Assembly (NCBI GenBank): GCA_963721645.1
Contig: CAVRJK010000002.1
Coordinates: 310,001-374,000 of the forward strand
From: JALZKA01 sp963721645
Lineage (GTDB): Bacteria > Actinomycetota > Thermoleophilia > Solirubrobacterales > 70-9
DNA length: 64,000 nucleotides
Direction of reading: 5' to 3'
Shown: positions 16,893 to 25,343 of the stretch, piece by piece
How positions within the stretch are numbered: the first letter of the stretch is position 1
Layout of the letters: every line of letters starts with the position of its first letter
Position numbers and translations under genes: made by a program
Notes under the pieces: model-generated
Database searches by the model: none
Seen by the model: only the letters and a program-made list of their open reading frames with translations
Told to the model about the DNA's origin: nothing

Positions 16893-19190
16893 ATGGTAGA
16901 AACGCGCGCTATGGGGAATCACGGACCACGGCGTCCGCTAGTGACGGTCGCACTCTTCGGCGTGCTCGGCGCGAGCGCGGTCTTTGCCGGTCCCGCCAGC
17001 GCCGGGGCGGACCCGGAGTTCGAGGCGCGCGGAAGCGTCGAGCAGGTCTACGCGACAGGCGTCGAGCCCCGCCGCCAGGTCGCTCTCCTCAGGCGCGGCA
17101 AGGTCCTCGAATCGAACAGGTCCACCGCCGAGGGCGGCGTGCTCTTCCGGCGCGTGAAGCCGGGCAAGGGATATCGGGTCAAGCCCAAGGGGCGGGCCGC
17201 CTCCAAGAAGCTCACCGTGCTCACCGACCGCCCTGCGCCCCCCGACGAGTCGGTCTACGACCAGGAGATCGAGCCCGACGGCTATCAGTACCTGGAGACG
17301 CGCGACGGTACCGAGCTCGCGATCAGCGTTCACCCGCCGTCGGACATAACCGACGTCCTGCCCGACCTGCCGATCCCCGACCTGCCGAACAACGCGCCGA
17401 CGCCGACCCTGATCGAGTACTCGGGCTACGGCACCGCCGATCCCGACGGCCCCGAGAGCGGGATCGCGATCGTCGGCAACCTCATGGGATTCACCGTCGT
17501 CGACGTGAACATGCGCGGCACGGGGTGCTCGGGCGGCGCCTTCGACTTCTTCGAGCCGCTGCAAGGCCTTGACGGATATGACGTGATCGAGACGATCTCG
17601 CGTCAGCCATGGGTCAAGGGGGGCAAGGTCGGAATGATGGGGATCTCCTACGGCGGCATCTCACAGCTTTTCACCGGGCAGTACAACCCGCCGAGCCTGG
17701 CCGCGCTCACCCCGATCTCGGTTATCGACAACGTGCAGACGACTCTTTTCCCCGGCGGCATTCTCAATACCGGCTTCGCTCTCGAATGGGCGAAGGACCG
17801 CATTCACGACGCTCTCCCGTCTGGCCCTGACACCGGTCAGCCTTGGGCCTGGGAGCAGATCCAGTCCGGTGATACCGCCTGCGCCGAGAACCAGGCGATG
17901 CACGGCGAGGCGCGGAACCTGCTCAAGAAGATCCACGCGAATCGGACCTACCGTCCGCGTATCGCCGACCCGCTCTCGCCGGTCACGTTCGCCCACAAGA
18001 TCGAGGCACCGACCTTCCTCGCATGCCAGTTCGAGGACGAACAGACGGGCGGCCACTGCCCGACCCTCACCGCACAGCTGGCGGGCAACGAGAGGGCGTG
18101 GTCGACGTTTACGAACGGCACCCACGTCGATTCACTGAGCCCTGAGGTCTTCAACCGTTGGTACGACTTCTTGAAGCTCTACGTCGCAGAAGAGCCGCCG
18201 GCCCTCTGGTCACCGGTCGTCCAGGCTGGCGCGCCGGTCCTCTACGAAGAAGCCTTTGGCGTCTCCGGCGTCACCTTGCCGCCCGATCCGATTCAGCAGG
18301 AGCCCACTTACGATGGCGCGCTAGCGGCCTTCGAGTCGCAACAGCGGGTGCGGGTTCTCTTCGACAACGGCGCGGGCGGCGAGCCGGGGCAGCCATACCC
18401 CGGCTATGAGTCCTCGTTCGACGAATTCCCTCCGGCCGAGACCAAGGGCAAGTCCTGGTACTTCGCGAAGGACGGAGGGCTCGCCGCCAAGGCTCCAAAG
18501 AAGTCAGGCTCCGAAACCTTCGTCTGGGACGACGAGGCCCGTCCGCCGACCAACTTCACCGGCGACACCGGAGGCGGCGAGAACGGCCTCTGGACCGACA
18601 GCCCTGCGTACGAGTGGTCGCAGCCCGCTGACGGTCACGCTCTCTCATACGTCTCGGATCCACTTGCAGAGGACACCACCGTCCTTGGCAAGGGGTACGT
18701 GCGCGTGTGGATCCGCTCTGAAGCTCGCAATGTCGATCTCCAGGCAACGGTCTCCGAGGTCAGCCCCGACGACAGGGAGGTCTTCGTCCAGGGCGGGTGG
18801 CTCCGGGGCAGCATGCGAAAGCTCGACAAAAAGAAGTCCAAGCCGCTCGAACCCGTGCTGAGTCTCAGAAAGTCAGACCTCAGACCTCTGCCCGACGATC
18901 GCTTCGTCAAAGCGACGATTCCGCTCTATTACCAGGGTCACGCCTATCGCGCGGGTTCACGGCTCCGGGTCACCATCTCGGCCGTTGGCGGTGACCAGCC
19001 GATCTGGGCGTTCGCCAAAGCCCGTCCCCGGGGCACGCCCGAGGTCGACATCGCCTTCGGCAAGTCGAAGCGCTCAAAGCTGACGCTTCCCGTGTTGCCC
19101 GGCGCAGACATTCCCACCGAGCTGCCACCGTGCCCCGGCCTTCGCGGCGAGCCTTGCCGCGACTACGTGCCTTTCGACAACGCGGGCTAG
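16893..19190 (+). CDS. Exported CocE/X-Pro dipeptidyl-peptidase (S15) family hydrolase
   Basis: Alpha/beta-hydrolase of about 765 residues. A signal peptide (GPRRPLVTVALFGVLGASAVFAGPASAG) is followed by a small beta domain (about 40-110). The catalytic domain has DVNMRGTGCSGG, DVIETISRQPWVKGGKVGMMGISYGG (nucleophile Ser in GISYGG, near residue 250) and the probable catalytic His in NGTHVDS. The C-terminal part (from about 510) is the galactose-binding-like jelly roll of the S15/CocE family (AEDTTVLGKGYVRVWIRSEARNVDLQATVSEV). Members hydrolyse proline dipeptides or esters, and the substrate cannot be told. ATG at 16893 or 16911 are both possible because neither has a good ribosome-binding site. 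Two hairpins separate it from the cupredoxin gene. Confidence 0.85.
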   Translation: MVETRAMGNHGPRRPLVTVALFGVLGASAVFAGPASAGADPEFEARGSVEQVYATGVEPRRQVALLRRGKVLESNRSTAEGGVLFRRVKPGKGYRVKPKGRAASKKLTVLTDRPAPPDESVYDQEIEPDGYQYLETRDGTELAISVHPPSDITDVLPDLPIPDLPNNAPTPTLIEYSGYGTADPDGPESGIAIVGNLMGFTVVDVNMRGTGCSGGAFDFFEPLQGLDGYDVIETISRQPWVKGGKVGMMGISYGGISQLFTGQYNPPSLAALTPISVIDNVQTTLFPGGILNTGFALEWAKDRIHDALPSGPDTGQPWAWEQIQSGDTACAENQAMHGEARNLLKKIHANRTYRPRIADPLSPVTFAHKIEAPTFLACQFEDEQTGGHCPTLTAQLAGNERAWSTFTNGTHVDSLSPEVFNRWYDFLKLYVAEEPPALWSPVVQAGAPVLYEEAFGVSGVTLPPDPIQQEPTYDGALAAFESQQRVRVLFDNGAGGEPGQPYPGYESSFDEFPPAETKGKSWYFAKDGGLAAKAPKKSGSETFVWDDEARPPTNFTGDTGGGENGLWTDSPAYEWSQPADGHALSYVSDPLAEDTTVLGKGYVRVWIRSEARNVDLQATVSEVSPDDREVFVQGGWLRGSMRKLDKKKSKPLEPVLSLRKSDLRPLPDDRFVKATIPLYYQGHAYRAGSRLRVTISAVGGDQPIWAFAKARPRGTPEVDIAFGKSKRSKLTLPVLPGADIPTELPPCPGLRGEPCRDYVPFDNAG

Positions 19191-19282
19191 GCGGGTGGCC
19201 GGCAAGGCCATTCAGGTGAGATCAGATCTGCATCGAGCCACCTCCGTTGAGCGGTAGGGTTCGGGTACAAGGGAGGTAATGG

Positions 19283-19723
19283 ATGTACAAGTGCATAGTC
19301 GTCGGAACCGACGGTTCGGCCACCGGAAAACGCGCGCTGAACGAGGCGCTCGAGCTTTCAGCGACGCTGGGCGCAAAGCTCCACGTTGTCTCTGCGTATG
19401 ACCGAGCGCGCGGCGCCAAGGTCGTTGACGCCCCCAAGGCGGCAGCGGCGGTGTGGGCGGTTCAACCCGACACCGAGGCGCGGAGCATTGTCGAACAGGC
19501 CGAAGCTGCGGCTCGCAGGCGGGACGTAGTGGCTGAAACCCACGCGCTGCGCGGCGAACCCGCGGACGCCCTGCTCAAGGTCGCAGAGCGGGTGGACGCG
19601 GATCTGATCGTTGTCGGCAGTCGCGGCATGCACGGCGCGGGGCGGGTCCTCGGCAGCGTCCCGAACAAGGTGTCCCATGGGGCCCGTTGCAGCGTTCTGA
19701 TCGTCGCCACCGAGGATCAGTAG
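19283..19723 (+). CDS. Universal stress protein (UspA family)
   Basis: Single-domain cytoplasmic Usp of 146 residues. It begins YKCIVVGTDGSATGKRAL, the usual first strand and nucleotide-contact loop, and ends with VVGSRGMHGAGRVLGSVPNKVSHGARCSVLIV, which contains the G-2X-G-9X-G(S/T)-type ATP-binding loop. It is therefore of the ATP-binding rather than the UspA-only type. GGGAGG six bases before the ATG is a strong ribosome-binding site. It is probably a monocistronic stress gene; a small hairpin follows at 19752-19767. Confidence 0.92.
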   Translation: MYKCIVVGTDGSATGKRALNEALELSATLGAKLHVVSAYDRARGAKVVDAPKAAAAVWAVQPDTEARSIVEQAEAAARRRDVVAETHALRGEPADALLKVAERVDADLIVVGSRGMHGAGRVLGSVPNKVSHGARCSVLIVATEDQ

Positions 19724-19751
19724 TCCCGACCGCCCCTTGTCGGCGACGAGC

Positions 19752-19767
19752 GCCCGCCTGAGCGGGC
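19752..19767. terminator. Weak hairpin after the Usp gene
   Basis: GCCCGC/GCGGGC forms a 6-bp stem with a CTGA loop, about 28 bases past the stop, without a T-tract. It may contribute to termination between the Usp gene and the small redox gene. Confidence 0.35.
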
Positions 19768-19788
19768 CTCAGAGAATACGATTGCGCC

Positions 19789-20085
19789 ATGAGGCTCTAC
19801 GTCTGTTGGGGAAAGTGGCGGGGTTCGACACCTTTCGTCGGCGGTGGAAGCCCTCATCCGTGTGGAGTCGCACATCAGGCGCTTTTGGATGCCAGTCACG
19901 ATCCAGAGGTGGTGCGCTCGTACGGATGGAGGGTGCTCCCCAGCGTGTTCAACATGACCTCAGGTCGACGTGCGGTGAAAAAGCTGACTGGTCAGATCGA
20001 GGTCCCTGTTCTCGTCACCGATGACGAGGAAGTGATTGTCGGTACGAACAAGATCGTGGACTGGGCGACCTCCAATCCTGCCTGA
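19789..20085 (+). CDS. Small thioredoxin-fold protein (GST N-terminal/glutaredoxin-like)
   Basis: Protein of 98 residues with the pattern of a GST N-terminal or glutaredoxin domain: first strand MRLYVCWGKW, a PHPCGVAHQALLDA segment at the position of the CxxC or Ser/Cys active site, the cis-Pro-like EVPVLVTDDEEVIVGTNKIVDWA and a final helix. Only one Cys (in HPCG) is at the active-site turn, so if catalytic it would be monothiol. No C-terminal helical GST domain is present. It may be a single-domain redox protein. It is convergent with the SDR gene, with 34 bp between them. Confidence 0.6.
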   Translation: MRLYVCWGKWRGSTPFVGGGSPHPCGVAHQALLDASHDPEVVRSYGWRVLPSVFNMTSGRRAVKKLTGQIEVPVLVTDDEEVIVGTNKIVDWATSNPA

Positions 20086-20119
20086 GGTCCCATTCGGTCG
20101 TCCCACCCAGCCGCAGGAT

Positions 20120-20971
20120 CTACTCGCCTGAAGCCGCCCGGCGTTCGGCCTCTCTGACCGCGTCCAGCACCTGCTCGTTACGCGTTGCGAGCCGGTCGGA
20201 GATCGGGTTGAGCACGCCCCGCATGACCGACCAGGCCGTCCACCACCGGGGCCGGATCACGCGAGGCTTACGCCCCTCGATCCCTTCGACTATTGCTGCC
20301 CCTGCCGCTTCCGCGCTGAGCCTCCTCGTGGTGAAGCTCGGCATGACCCCGCGGATCTGCCGGACAAGTGGATCCGAGAATGCGGTCTTGACCATGTCGG
20401 TCTCGACGAACCCGAAGTAGGCGACACCCGCGCTCGCGCCGTGCGCGGCCAGCTCGACGCGCAGTGAGCGGCCGAGAGCTTCGACGCCGGCCTTGGCGAC
20501 CGCGTACGGGGTCGCCAAGACACCGTTCATGAACGCGTAGTTCGATGCGATGACGACAACATGTCCTTGACGCTCGATGATTTCCCCAAGAGCGGGTCGC
20601 ACCGTGCGCCAGACGCCCATGAGGTCGATCTCGACAACCCGGTCGAACATTTCGTCGTCGAAGTGGGACATCGGTGCCGTGGGCGACGTGATACCTGCGT
20701 TTGCGACCACGATGTCGAGGCCTCCTGCCTCGCGAACGATCTCTGATACCGCGGCTTCCATCGCGGCGAGGGATGTCACGTCGCCTTCCAGCGCAAACGC
20801 GTCTCCGCCCACCTCACGGGCCGCCGCTTCGGCGTCCTCCAAGCGGAGATCCAGGAGTGCCACACGTGCGCCTCGCGCATGCAGCGCCTTTGCGGTGGCG
20901 AGCCCGATTCCACGCGCCGCGCCGGTTACCAGAGCTACTCGCCCAGCTACGGGGTAACGGGGGGTGCTCAC
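20120..20971 (-). CDS. Short-chain dehydrogenase/reductase (classical SDR)
   Basis: NAD(P)-dependent oxidoreductase of about 283 residues. Cofactor loop TGAARGIG, the NAG motif (VANAGITSP), and the catalytic YxxxK in TPYAVAKAGVEALGRSLRVEL are present, with a Ser in VVIASNYAF upstream as third catalytic residue. An acidic residue at the end of the second strand (LLDLRLED) favours NAD. GTG at 20971 is chosen as start because the sequence before it lacks the family pattern. The C-terminus (KPRVIRPRWWTAWSVMRGVLNPISDRLATR) is typical of the SDR subgroup acting on lipids or sterols, but the substrate is not known. It is divergent from the FAD oxidoreductase. Confidence 0.88.
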   Translation of the reverse strand: MSTPRYPVAGRVALVTGAARGIGLATAKALHARGARVALLDLRLEDAEAAAREVGGDAFALEGDVTSLAAMEAAVSEIVREAGGLDIVVANAGITSPTAPMSHFDDEMFDRVVEIDLMGVWRTVRPALGEIIERQGHVVVIASNYAFMNGVLATPYAVAKAGVEALGRSLRVELAAHGASAGVAYFGFVETDMVKTAFSDPLVRQIRGVMPSFTTRRLSAEAAGAAIVEGIEGRKPRVIRPRWWTAWSVMRGVLNPISDRLATRNEQVLDAVREAERRAASGE

Positions 20972-21130
20972 GTCAACGATCCTAACCCGGACCATCTTCG
21001 AGCAGAGCGGGACCCCGGCGCCACCGAGACCTTTCGTTTAGGCTCGTTGCGTCGTGATGGCTGTGCCGCGAAGCGATGGAGTTCACCCGCTGGGAGCGGG
21101 GGTCTCTCGAAGCGCCTGCGGGAGCAGGCG

Positions 21131-22369
21131 ATGAGCTCTGCTGCTGACGCCCCTCCGGCCAAGGTCCTGATCGTCGGCGGTGGGATTGCAGGACTCGAGG
21201 CGATGCTTGCTCTTCACGACCTCGCCGGGGAGCGCGTCAAGGTGTCCCTACTGGCGCCCCAGTCCGAGTTCGTTTACCGGCCACTACTTGTCGACGAACC
21301 ATTTTCCGGTGAGCCGGCGGCTCGCCATGAGCTTGACGCCATTGCGCAGGATCTTGGCGCCGACCTGATCCGCTCTGGGCTCTTGCGGTTGGACGCCCCT
21401 GGGCACCGCGCATTCACGACAGACGGGGACGAACTCGTCTACGACGTGTGTGTCGTGTGCACGGGGGCCAAGACTCGACCGGCGTTTGAAAGCGAGATCG
21501 CCACCACGCTCCGCTCGTGGGCCGAACCGCTGGAGATTGACAAGGCGATTGACACAGCGGCCCAGCATTCGAGCAAGAGGCTCGCCTTCGTGATACCGCC
21601 AGGGGTTGCCTGGGGGCTGCCGCTATATGAGTTGGCGATTCTGTCGAATAAGCGAGCCGCTGACCGCGGCCTGCGCATCGACGTGGTCATCGCCTCGACC
21701 GAGGAAAGCCCACTTGTAATCTTCGGCCACAGCGGATCGAAGGCCGTTGCCGACCTCCTCTCCTCGCGGGGAATCGAGTTCATGGGCGGTACGGCCGTTA
21801 GAGAGACGCAAGCGGGTCTTGTGGTTCATCCAGGGGGCGAGCCGCTCGATGCGGGCGCGGTGGTCGCGCTGCCTTTGATCGAGGGCCCCGAAATTCCCGG
21901 TCTGCCGGCGGACGAAAACGGATTCATTCCGGTTGATGAGTTCGGAGAGGTGACCGGAACCAAGGACGTTTACGCCGCCGGTGATTGCACCAACTTCCCG
22001 ATCAAACAAGGCGGCCTTGGCACGCAGCAGGCGGACGCCGTTGCGGAACTCATCGCCGAGAGAACGGGTGCGCCCGTAGAGCCGCGCCCCTTTCGCCCGG
22101 TTCTGAGGGGAAAGCTGTTTACCGATCTCGACTCGCTTTACCTCTCAGCTCCGATCGCCGGCGGTGGGGGCGAGGGGGGTGCGGGGCCGGAGCACGCCTG
22201 GTGCCCCACGCACAAGGTGGCGGGCAAGTATCTCGCGCCATATCTCACCGGTGACCTCGGGCGTTTCTGGCCGGATCCTCCAGGGGAATTTGTGGACATT
22301 GCCGTTGCGCTGCCCAGCGAATGGCACGGCCAACCGATGGCGTTGGATCCCGTCGATCCGATCAGATAG
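21131..22369 (+). CDS. FAD-dependent pyridine nucleotide-disulfide oxidoreductase, NDH-2/sulfide:quinone reductase-like
   Basis: Flavoprotein of 412 residues. The FAD site is KVLIVGGGIAGLEAMLAL at the N-terminus, and the second FAD contact is VYAAGDCTNFPIKQGGLGTQQADAVAELIAE near residues 280-310. The overall pattern, including YRPLLVDEPF early and the C-terminal PFRPVLRGKLFT, follows NADH:quinone or sulfide:quinone oxidoreductases rather than glutathione reductase. The paired redox cysteines of sulfide:quinone reductases are not obvious, so sulfide oxidation is not claimed. ATG 21131 has GGGAG six bases upstream; the frame is open further 5' but without family features. Confidence 0.8.
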   Translation: MSSAADAPPAKVLIVGGGIAGLEAMLALHDLAGERVKVSLLAPQSEFVYRPLLVDEPFSGEPAARHELDAIAQDLGADLIRSGLLRLDAPGHRAFTTDGDELVYDVCVVCTGAKTRPAFESEIATTLRSWAEPLEIDKAIDTAAQHSSKRLAFVIPPGVAWGLPLYELAILSNKRAADRGLRIDVVIASTEESPLVIFGHSGSKAVADLLSSRGIEFMGGTAVRETQAGLVVHPGGEPLDAGAVVALPLIEGPEIPGLPADENGFIPVDEFGEVTGTKDVYAAGDCTNFPIKQGGLGTQQADAVAELIAERTGAPVEPRPFRPVLRGKLFTDLDSLYLSAPIAGGGGEGGAGPEHAWCPTHKVAGKYLAPYLTGDLGRFWPDPPGEFVDIAVALPSEWHGQPMALDPVDPIR

Positions 22370-22432
22370 GGACTAGCCCCCCGAAGCCCCGCATTTCCGG
22401 CGGCTATCGCGATTCTCAATCGCCCTTGGCCC

Positions 22433-23194
22433 TCAGGTGTTCTGCAGCAGAACACCGACAAGGAACGCAAGTGAGGCCGCAGCACCGCCGATCAGCAGCG
22501 TCTCGGTTCCGGCTCGCCACCAGACCTGATCGACAAAACGCGCTTTAAGCGTCCCCACCGAGAAGAATGCGAGACCTGTCAGAACTGCGCTCCAGAAGAA
22601 GGGCAGGGGCACCTCAACCCCGCTTAGCGACTGAAATATGAAGATCAACAGCGGCAGGGAGCCAAGCGCGATGAAGGCCACGAATGTCACCGCCGCCGCG
22701 CGTAGTGGCGAGCCGCTTGGGCGGGCGTAGCCCAACTCTTCGGTCAGCATCGTGTCGAGCCAGCGGTCGGGGTCGGCGGTGATCTCTTCTACAACCGCTT
22801 CAAGCGCGTCTCCGCTTAGGCCCTTGGCGGCAAAGATCTGGCGGACCTCCTCGCGCTCGCCTTCGGGTAGTAGGGAAATCTGCTCCGCCTCTTCTCGGCG
22901 GGCCCGGTCGCGCTGCTGGCGTTCCGCCCGGGCGCCCGAGTAGTTGCTGACCGACATGCTGAAGCCGTCGGCGACGAGGTTGGCGACGCCGAGGATGATC
23001 ACCACGCGGGAGGTCAGACCTGCGCCCGCGGCGCCAGCGACAACAGCGAAAGTGGTGACGATTCCGTCTATCGCGCCATAGATGAAGTCGCGCAGGTAGC
23101 GGTTGGTCGGCCCACCCAAGCGCTCGCGTATTGCATCGGCCGTGTGCTGGCTGCGTAGGCGCTCGAGCTTGAGCGAGTCCTCCTCTTGTCCCAT
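22433..23194 (-). CDS. VIT1/CCC1-family iron/manganese transporter
   Basis: Membrane protein of 253 residues with the VIT1/CCC1 layout: helix 1 (YLRDFIYGAIDGIVTTFAVVAG, with the conserved GxxDGxxT), helix 2 (VVIILGVANLVADGFSMSVSNYSG), a charged cytoplasmic metal-binding loop rich in Glu (EEAEQISLLPEGEREEVRQIF ... EEITADPDRWLDTMLTEEL) and three C-terminal helices. These carriers move Fe2+ or Mn2+ out of the cytoplasm. The start is ATG. Its 5' end faces the P450 gene, so the operator at 23240-23273 lies between the two. Confidence 0.88.
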   Translation of the reverse strand: MGQEEDSLKLERLRSQHTADAIRERLGGPTNRYLRDFIYGAIDGIVTTFAVVAGAAGAGLTSRVVIILGVANLVADGFSMSVSNYSGARAERQQRDRARREEAEQISLLPEGEREEVRQIFAAKGLSGDALEAVVEEITADPDRWLDTMLTEELGYARPSGSPLRAAAVTFVAFIALGSLPLLIFIFQSLSGVEVPLPFFWSAVLTGLAFFSVGTLKARFVDQVWWRAGTETLLIGGAAASLAFLVGVLLQNT

Positions 23195-23239
23195 CGGCGT
23201 AGCGTCGCAGTCCTGGCCTGGCTCCGTGCAGACGCGTCA

Positions 23240-23273
23240 GATACAAATGATACGTTAAACGTATGGATGTATC
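23240..23273. promoter_or_regulatory. Nested palindromic operator overlapping the P450 start
   Basis: An inner perfect palindrome, ATACGTT-A-AACGTAT (23250-23264), is enclosed by GATACA (23240-23245) and TGTATC (23268-23273), almost concentric. It overlaps the P450 ATG at 23263. The layout fits a TetR-family binding site, and a tetR gene follows the P450 in the same transcript. The assignment of the regulator is inferred. Confidence 0.7.
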
Positions 23274-24648
23274 AGAGATGCCGGGGCCCGCTGAGCCCTC
23301 TGTGCTCCAGTTCGCCCGCTGGGCGACCCGCCAGCACCGGTATTTCAACGAGAACGTGACGCGATACGGATCGCCGTTCCGGATGAGCTTCTCGTTTGCT
23401 CGCTGCAGCAACGGTGCCGTGGTGTTCGGAACCCGCAGTGCGGCGCAGCAGATCCTGCGAATGGCGCCGGACCTCGCTCACGGGGGTGAGGCGTACTCGA
23501 TCCTGACCCAGTCGAGCGGACCGACGTCTGTGATCGTCCAGGACGGGGCCGCCCACCTGCGCCTCCGCAAGCTGCTCCTTCCGCCCTTTCACGGCGAGCG
23601 CCTCAATCAGTGGGCCCACTTTGTGACCGAGCTGACCGAAGCCGAGGTTGCGACCTGGCCCGTGGGCAAAGCGTTTCCGCTGAGGCCGATCACCGAGCGG
23701 ATCACGATGCGCGTTATCAGCAAGATCGTTTTCGGCGTTCGAGATCCGGCGCGTGCCGACAGGTTGCGCGAGCTTCTGCCTGTGTTGTTTGACATCTCGC
23801 CCATGGTCGCGCCCGGCTACCTGACGCGGTTCGGCCGGCTCGATCTCGGGCCACTCAGCCCGTGGGGCCGCTATCGGCGAAAGCGCGACGAACTCGACGC
23901 GCTGCTCGCCAGCGAAATATCAGAGCGCCGGGCCGAGTTCAACGCGATCGATCCGGACAGTGAGGACGTCTCTAATCGCGAGGACATGCTCTCGATGTTG
24001 CTCACCGTGCGCGATGACGAGGGCAACGCCATGACCGACCGCGAGCTCCGAGACCAGCTGGCGACGATGCTGGTGGCGGGGCACGAGACAACCTCGACGT
24101 CGCTTGCCTGGGCGCTTGAGCGACTGGTCCGGAACCCGGAGGTGATGGAACGGTTGCTCGAATCGCTCGAACGCGGCGAGACCTCCTACCTCGACGCGAC
24201 GATCAAGGAGACGATGCGAGTCCGTCCCGTGGTCGCTCAGATTGGCCGAGTGGTCACCGAGGACGTTGTCATCGACGGTTGGACGATCCCCGCCAGGACG
24301 ATGGTGCTGATCCCGATCAGCGTGCTTCATTTCGACCCTTCGCTCTATCCGGATCCGCGGGAGTTCCGTCCCGAGCGCTTTCTGGATGGCAACGACCCCG
24401 GCAGTTACGCGTGGCTCCCCTTTGGTGGCGGTGTCAAGCGCTGCATCGGTGCGAGTCTCGCGACACTCGAGATGCGATGCGTGCTGGCTGCGATTCTGCG
24501 CAACGTCCGGCTGGCTCCCGACAGAGCCGAGGCGGAACGGCCCGCCGTCCGCGGCATCACGGTCATGCCAGAACGCGGCGGACGAATAGTGGTTACGGAG
24601 CGGATTCCCGAGGGGCCGAACGTCCGTAGCGAGGCGGTGGCGGCATGA
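23263..24648 (+). CDS. Cytochrome P450
   Basis: Soluble P450 of 461 residues, catalysing monooxygenation with external ferredoxin or reductase. Key sites: I-helix LVAGHETTSTS near residue 272, ExxR in KETMRVRP, PERF-type FRPERFL, and heme loop FGGGVKRCIG with Cys near residue 394. The proximal signature and the absence of a membrane anchor place it with bacterial CYP families. ATG 23263 lies inside the palindromic operator; ATG 23278 is an alternative. The substrate is unknown. The stop overlaps the tetR start by four bases (ATGA), so the pair is cotranscribed and probably self-regulated. Confidence 0.92.
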   Translation: MDVSEMPGPAEPSVLQFARWATRQHRYFNENVTRYGSPFRMSFSFARCSNGAVVFGTRSAAQQILRMAPDLAHGGEAYSILTQSSGPTSVIVQDGAAHLRLRKLLLPPFHGERLNQWAHFVTELTEAEVATWPVGKAFPLRPITERITMRVISKIVFGVRDPARADRLRELLPVLFDISPMVAPGYLTRFGRLDLGPLSPWGRYRRKRDELDALLASEISERRAEFNAIDPDSEDVSNREDMLSMLLTVRDDEGNAMTDRELRDQLATMLVAGHETTSTSLAWALERLVRNPEVMERLLESLERGETSYLDATIKETMRVRPVVAQIGRVVTEDVVIDGWTIPARTMVLIPISVLHFDPSLYPDPREFRPERFLDGNDPGSYAWLPFGGGVKRCIGASLATLEMRCVLAAILRNVRLAPDRAEAERPAVRGITVMPERGGRIVVTERIPEGPNVRSEAVAA

Positions 24649-25283
24649 ATCTCATTGAGCTTCTCGGCGCCACCACGCGGGAGAACGACCTGGACTCAGA
24701 GGACAACACCGCCAGCGGCGTTCTCGACTCAGCGCTGCGTCAGTTCGAGCTGTTCGGGCTCCGTCGCTCCACGATGGAAGGCGTCGCAAGGCGCGCGAAG
24801 CTCACCCGCGTCACGATCTACCGCCACTTTCCCGGCAAGGAACGCCTCGTGGAAGCCGTGATCCTCCGCGAGCTGAACCGGTTCCTGAGCGATCTCGACT
24901 GCGTGGTCGACCCTCTGGAGGACTCCGAGGACAAGATCGTCGAGGGCTTCGTCTACACCGTCCAAGCGGCCAGATCGCACGCTCTTTTGCAGCGGCTGCT
25001 GGAGGCAGAGCCCGAGACGCTGTTGCCCTACCTGACCACGGAGGGCGCCCCGTTCATCGCCGCCGCCAGCGAGTTCCTTGCGGAGCGGATTCGCGACGAG
25101 CGACCCGACGACCGTGGAAGACACGAACTGCAAACGACCGCAGAGCTCGTCGTCCGTCTGATTCTCTCCTTCCTTCTGACACCGCAGTTCGCCATCGACC
25201 TCGACGATCCAGACAAGGCGCGCGCCTTCGCGTCGCGCTACCTGGGCCCAATACTGAACGGAGATCGTGAGGGGACGGGCTGA
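24645..25283 (+). CDS. TetR-family regulator, likely repressor of the upstream P450
   Basis: Protein of 212 residues. The N-terminal helix-turn-helix is LDSALRQFELFGLRRSTMEGVARRAKLTRVTIYRHFPGKERLVEAV, in full agreement with TetR (VTIYRHFPGKERL). The rest is the helical ligand-binding domain. The start overlaps the P450 stop (ATGA). The nested palindrome before the P450 is the obvious candidate target, making this an autorepressed pair in which the P450 substrate or product could be the inducer. That logic is inferred. Confidence 0.9.
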   Translation: MNLIELLGATTRENDLDSEDNTASGVLDSALRQFELFGLRRSTMEGVARRAKLTRVTIYRHFPGKERLVEAVILRELNRFLSDLDCVVDPLEDSEDKIVEGFVYTVQAARSHALLQRLLEAEPETLLPYLTTEGAPFIAAASEFLAERIRDERPDDRGRHELQTTAELVVRLILSFLLTPQFAIDLDDPDKARAFASRYLGPILNGDREGTG

Positions 25284-25343
25284 ACTCCAGGCCGTTCCCG
25301 TTCGTACCTAAACCCCGAAGTTCGTCGAGCCGATACCCAGCCC

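Noticed and set aside
21131..22369. Naming the FAD oxidoreductase as sulfide:quinone reductase
   Set aside because: The paired redox cysteines could not be placed; only the fold family is supported.
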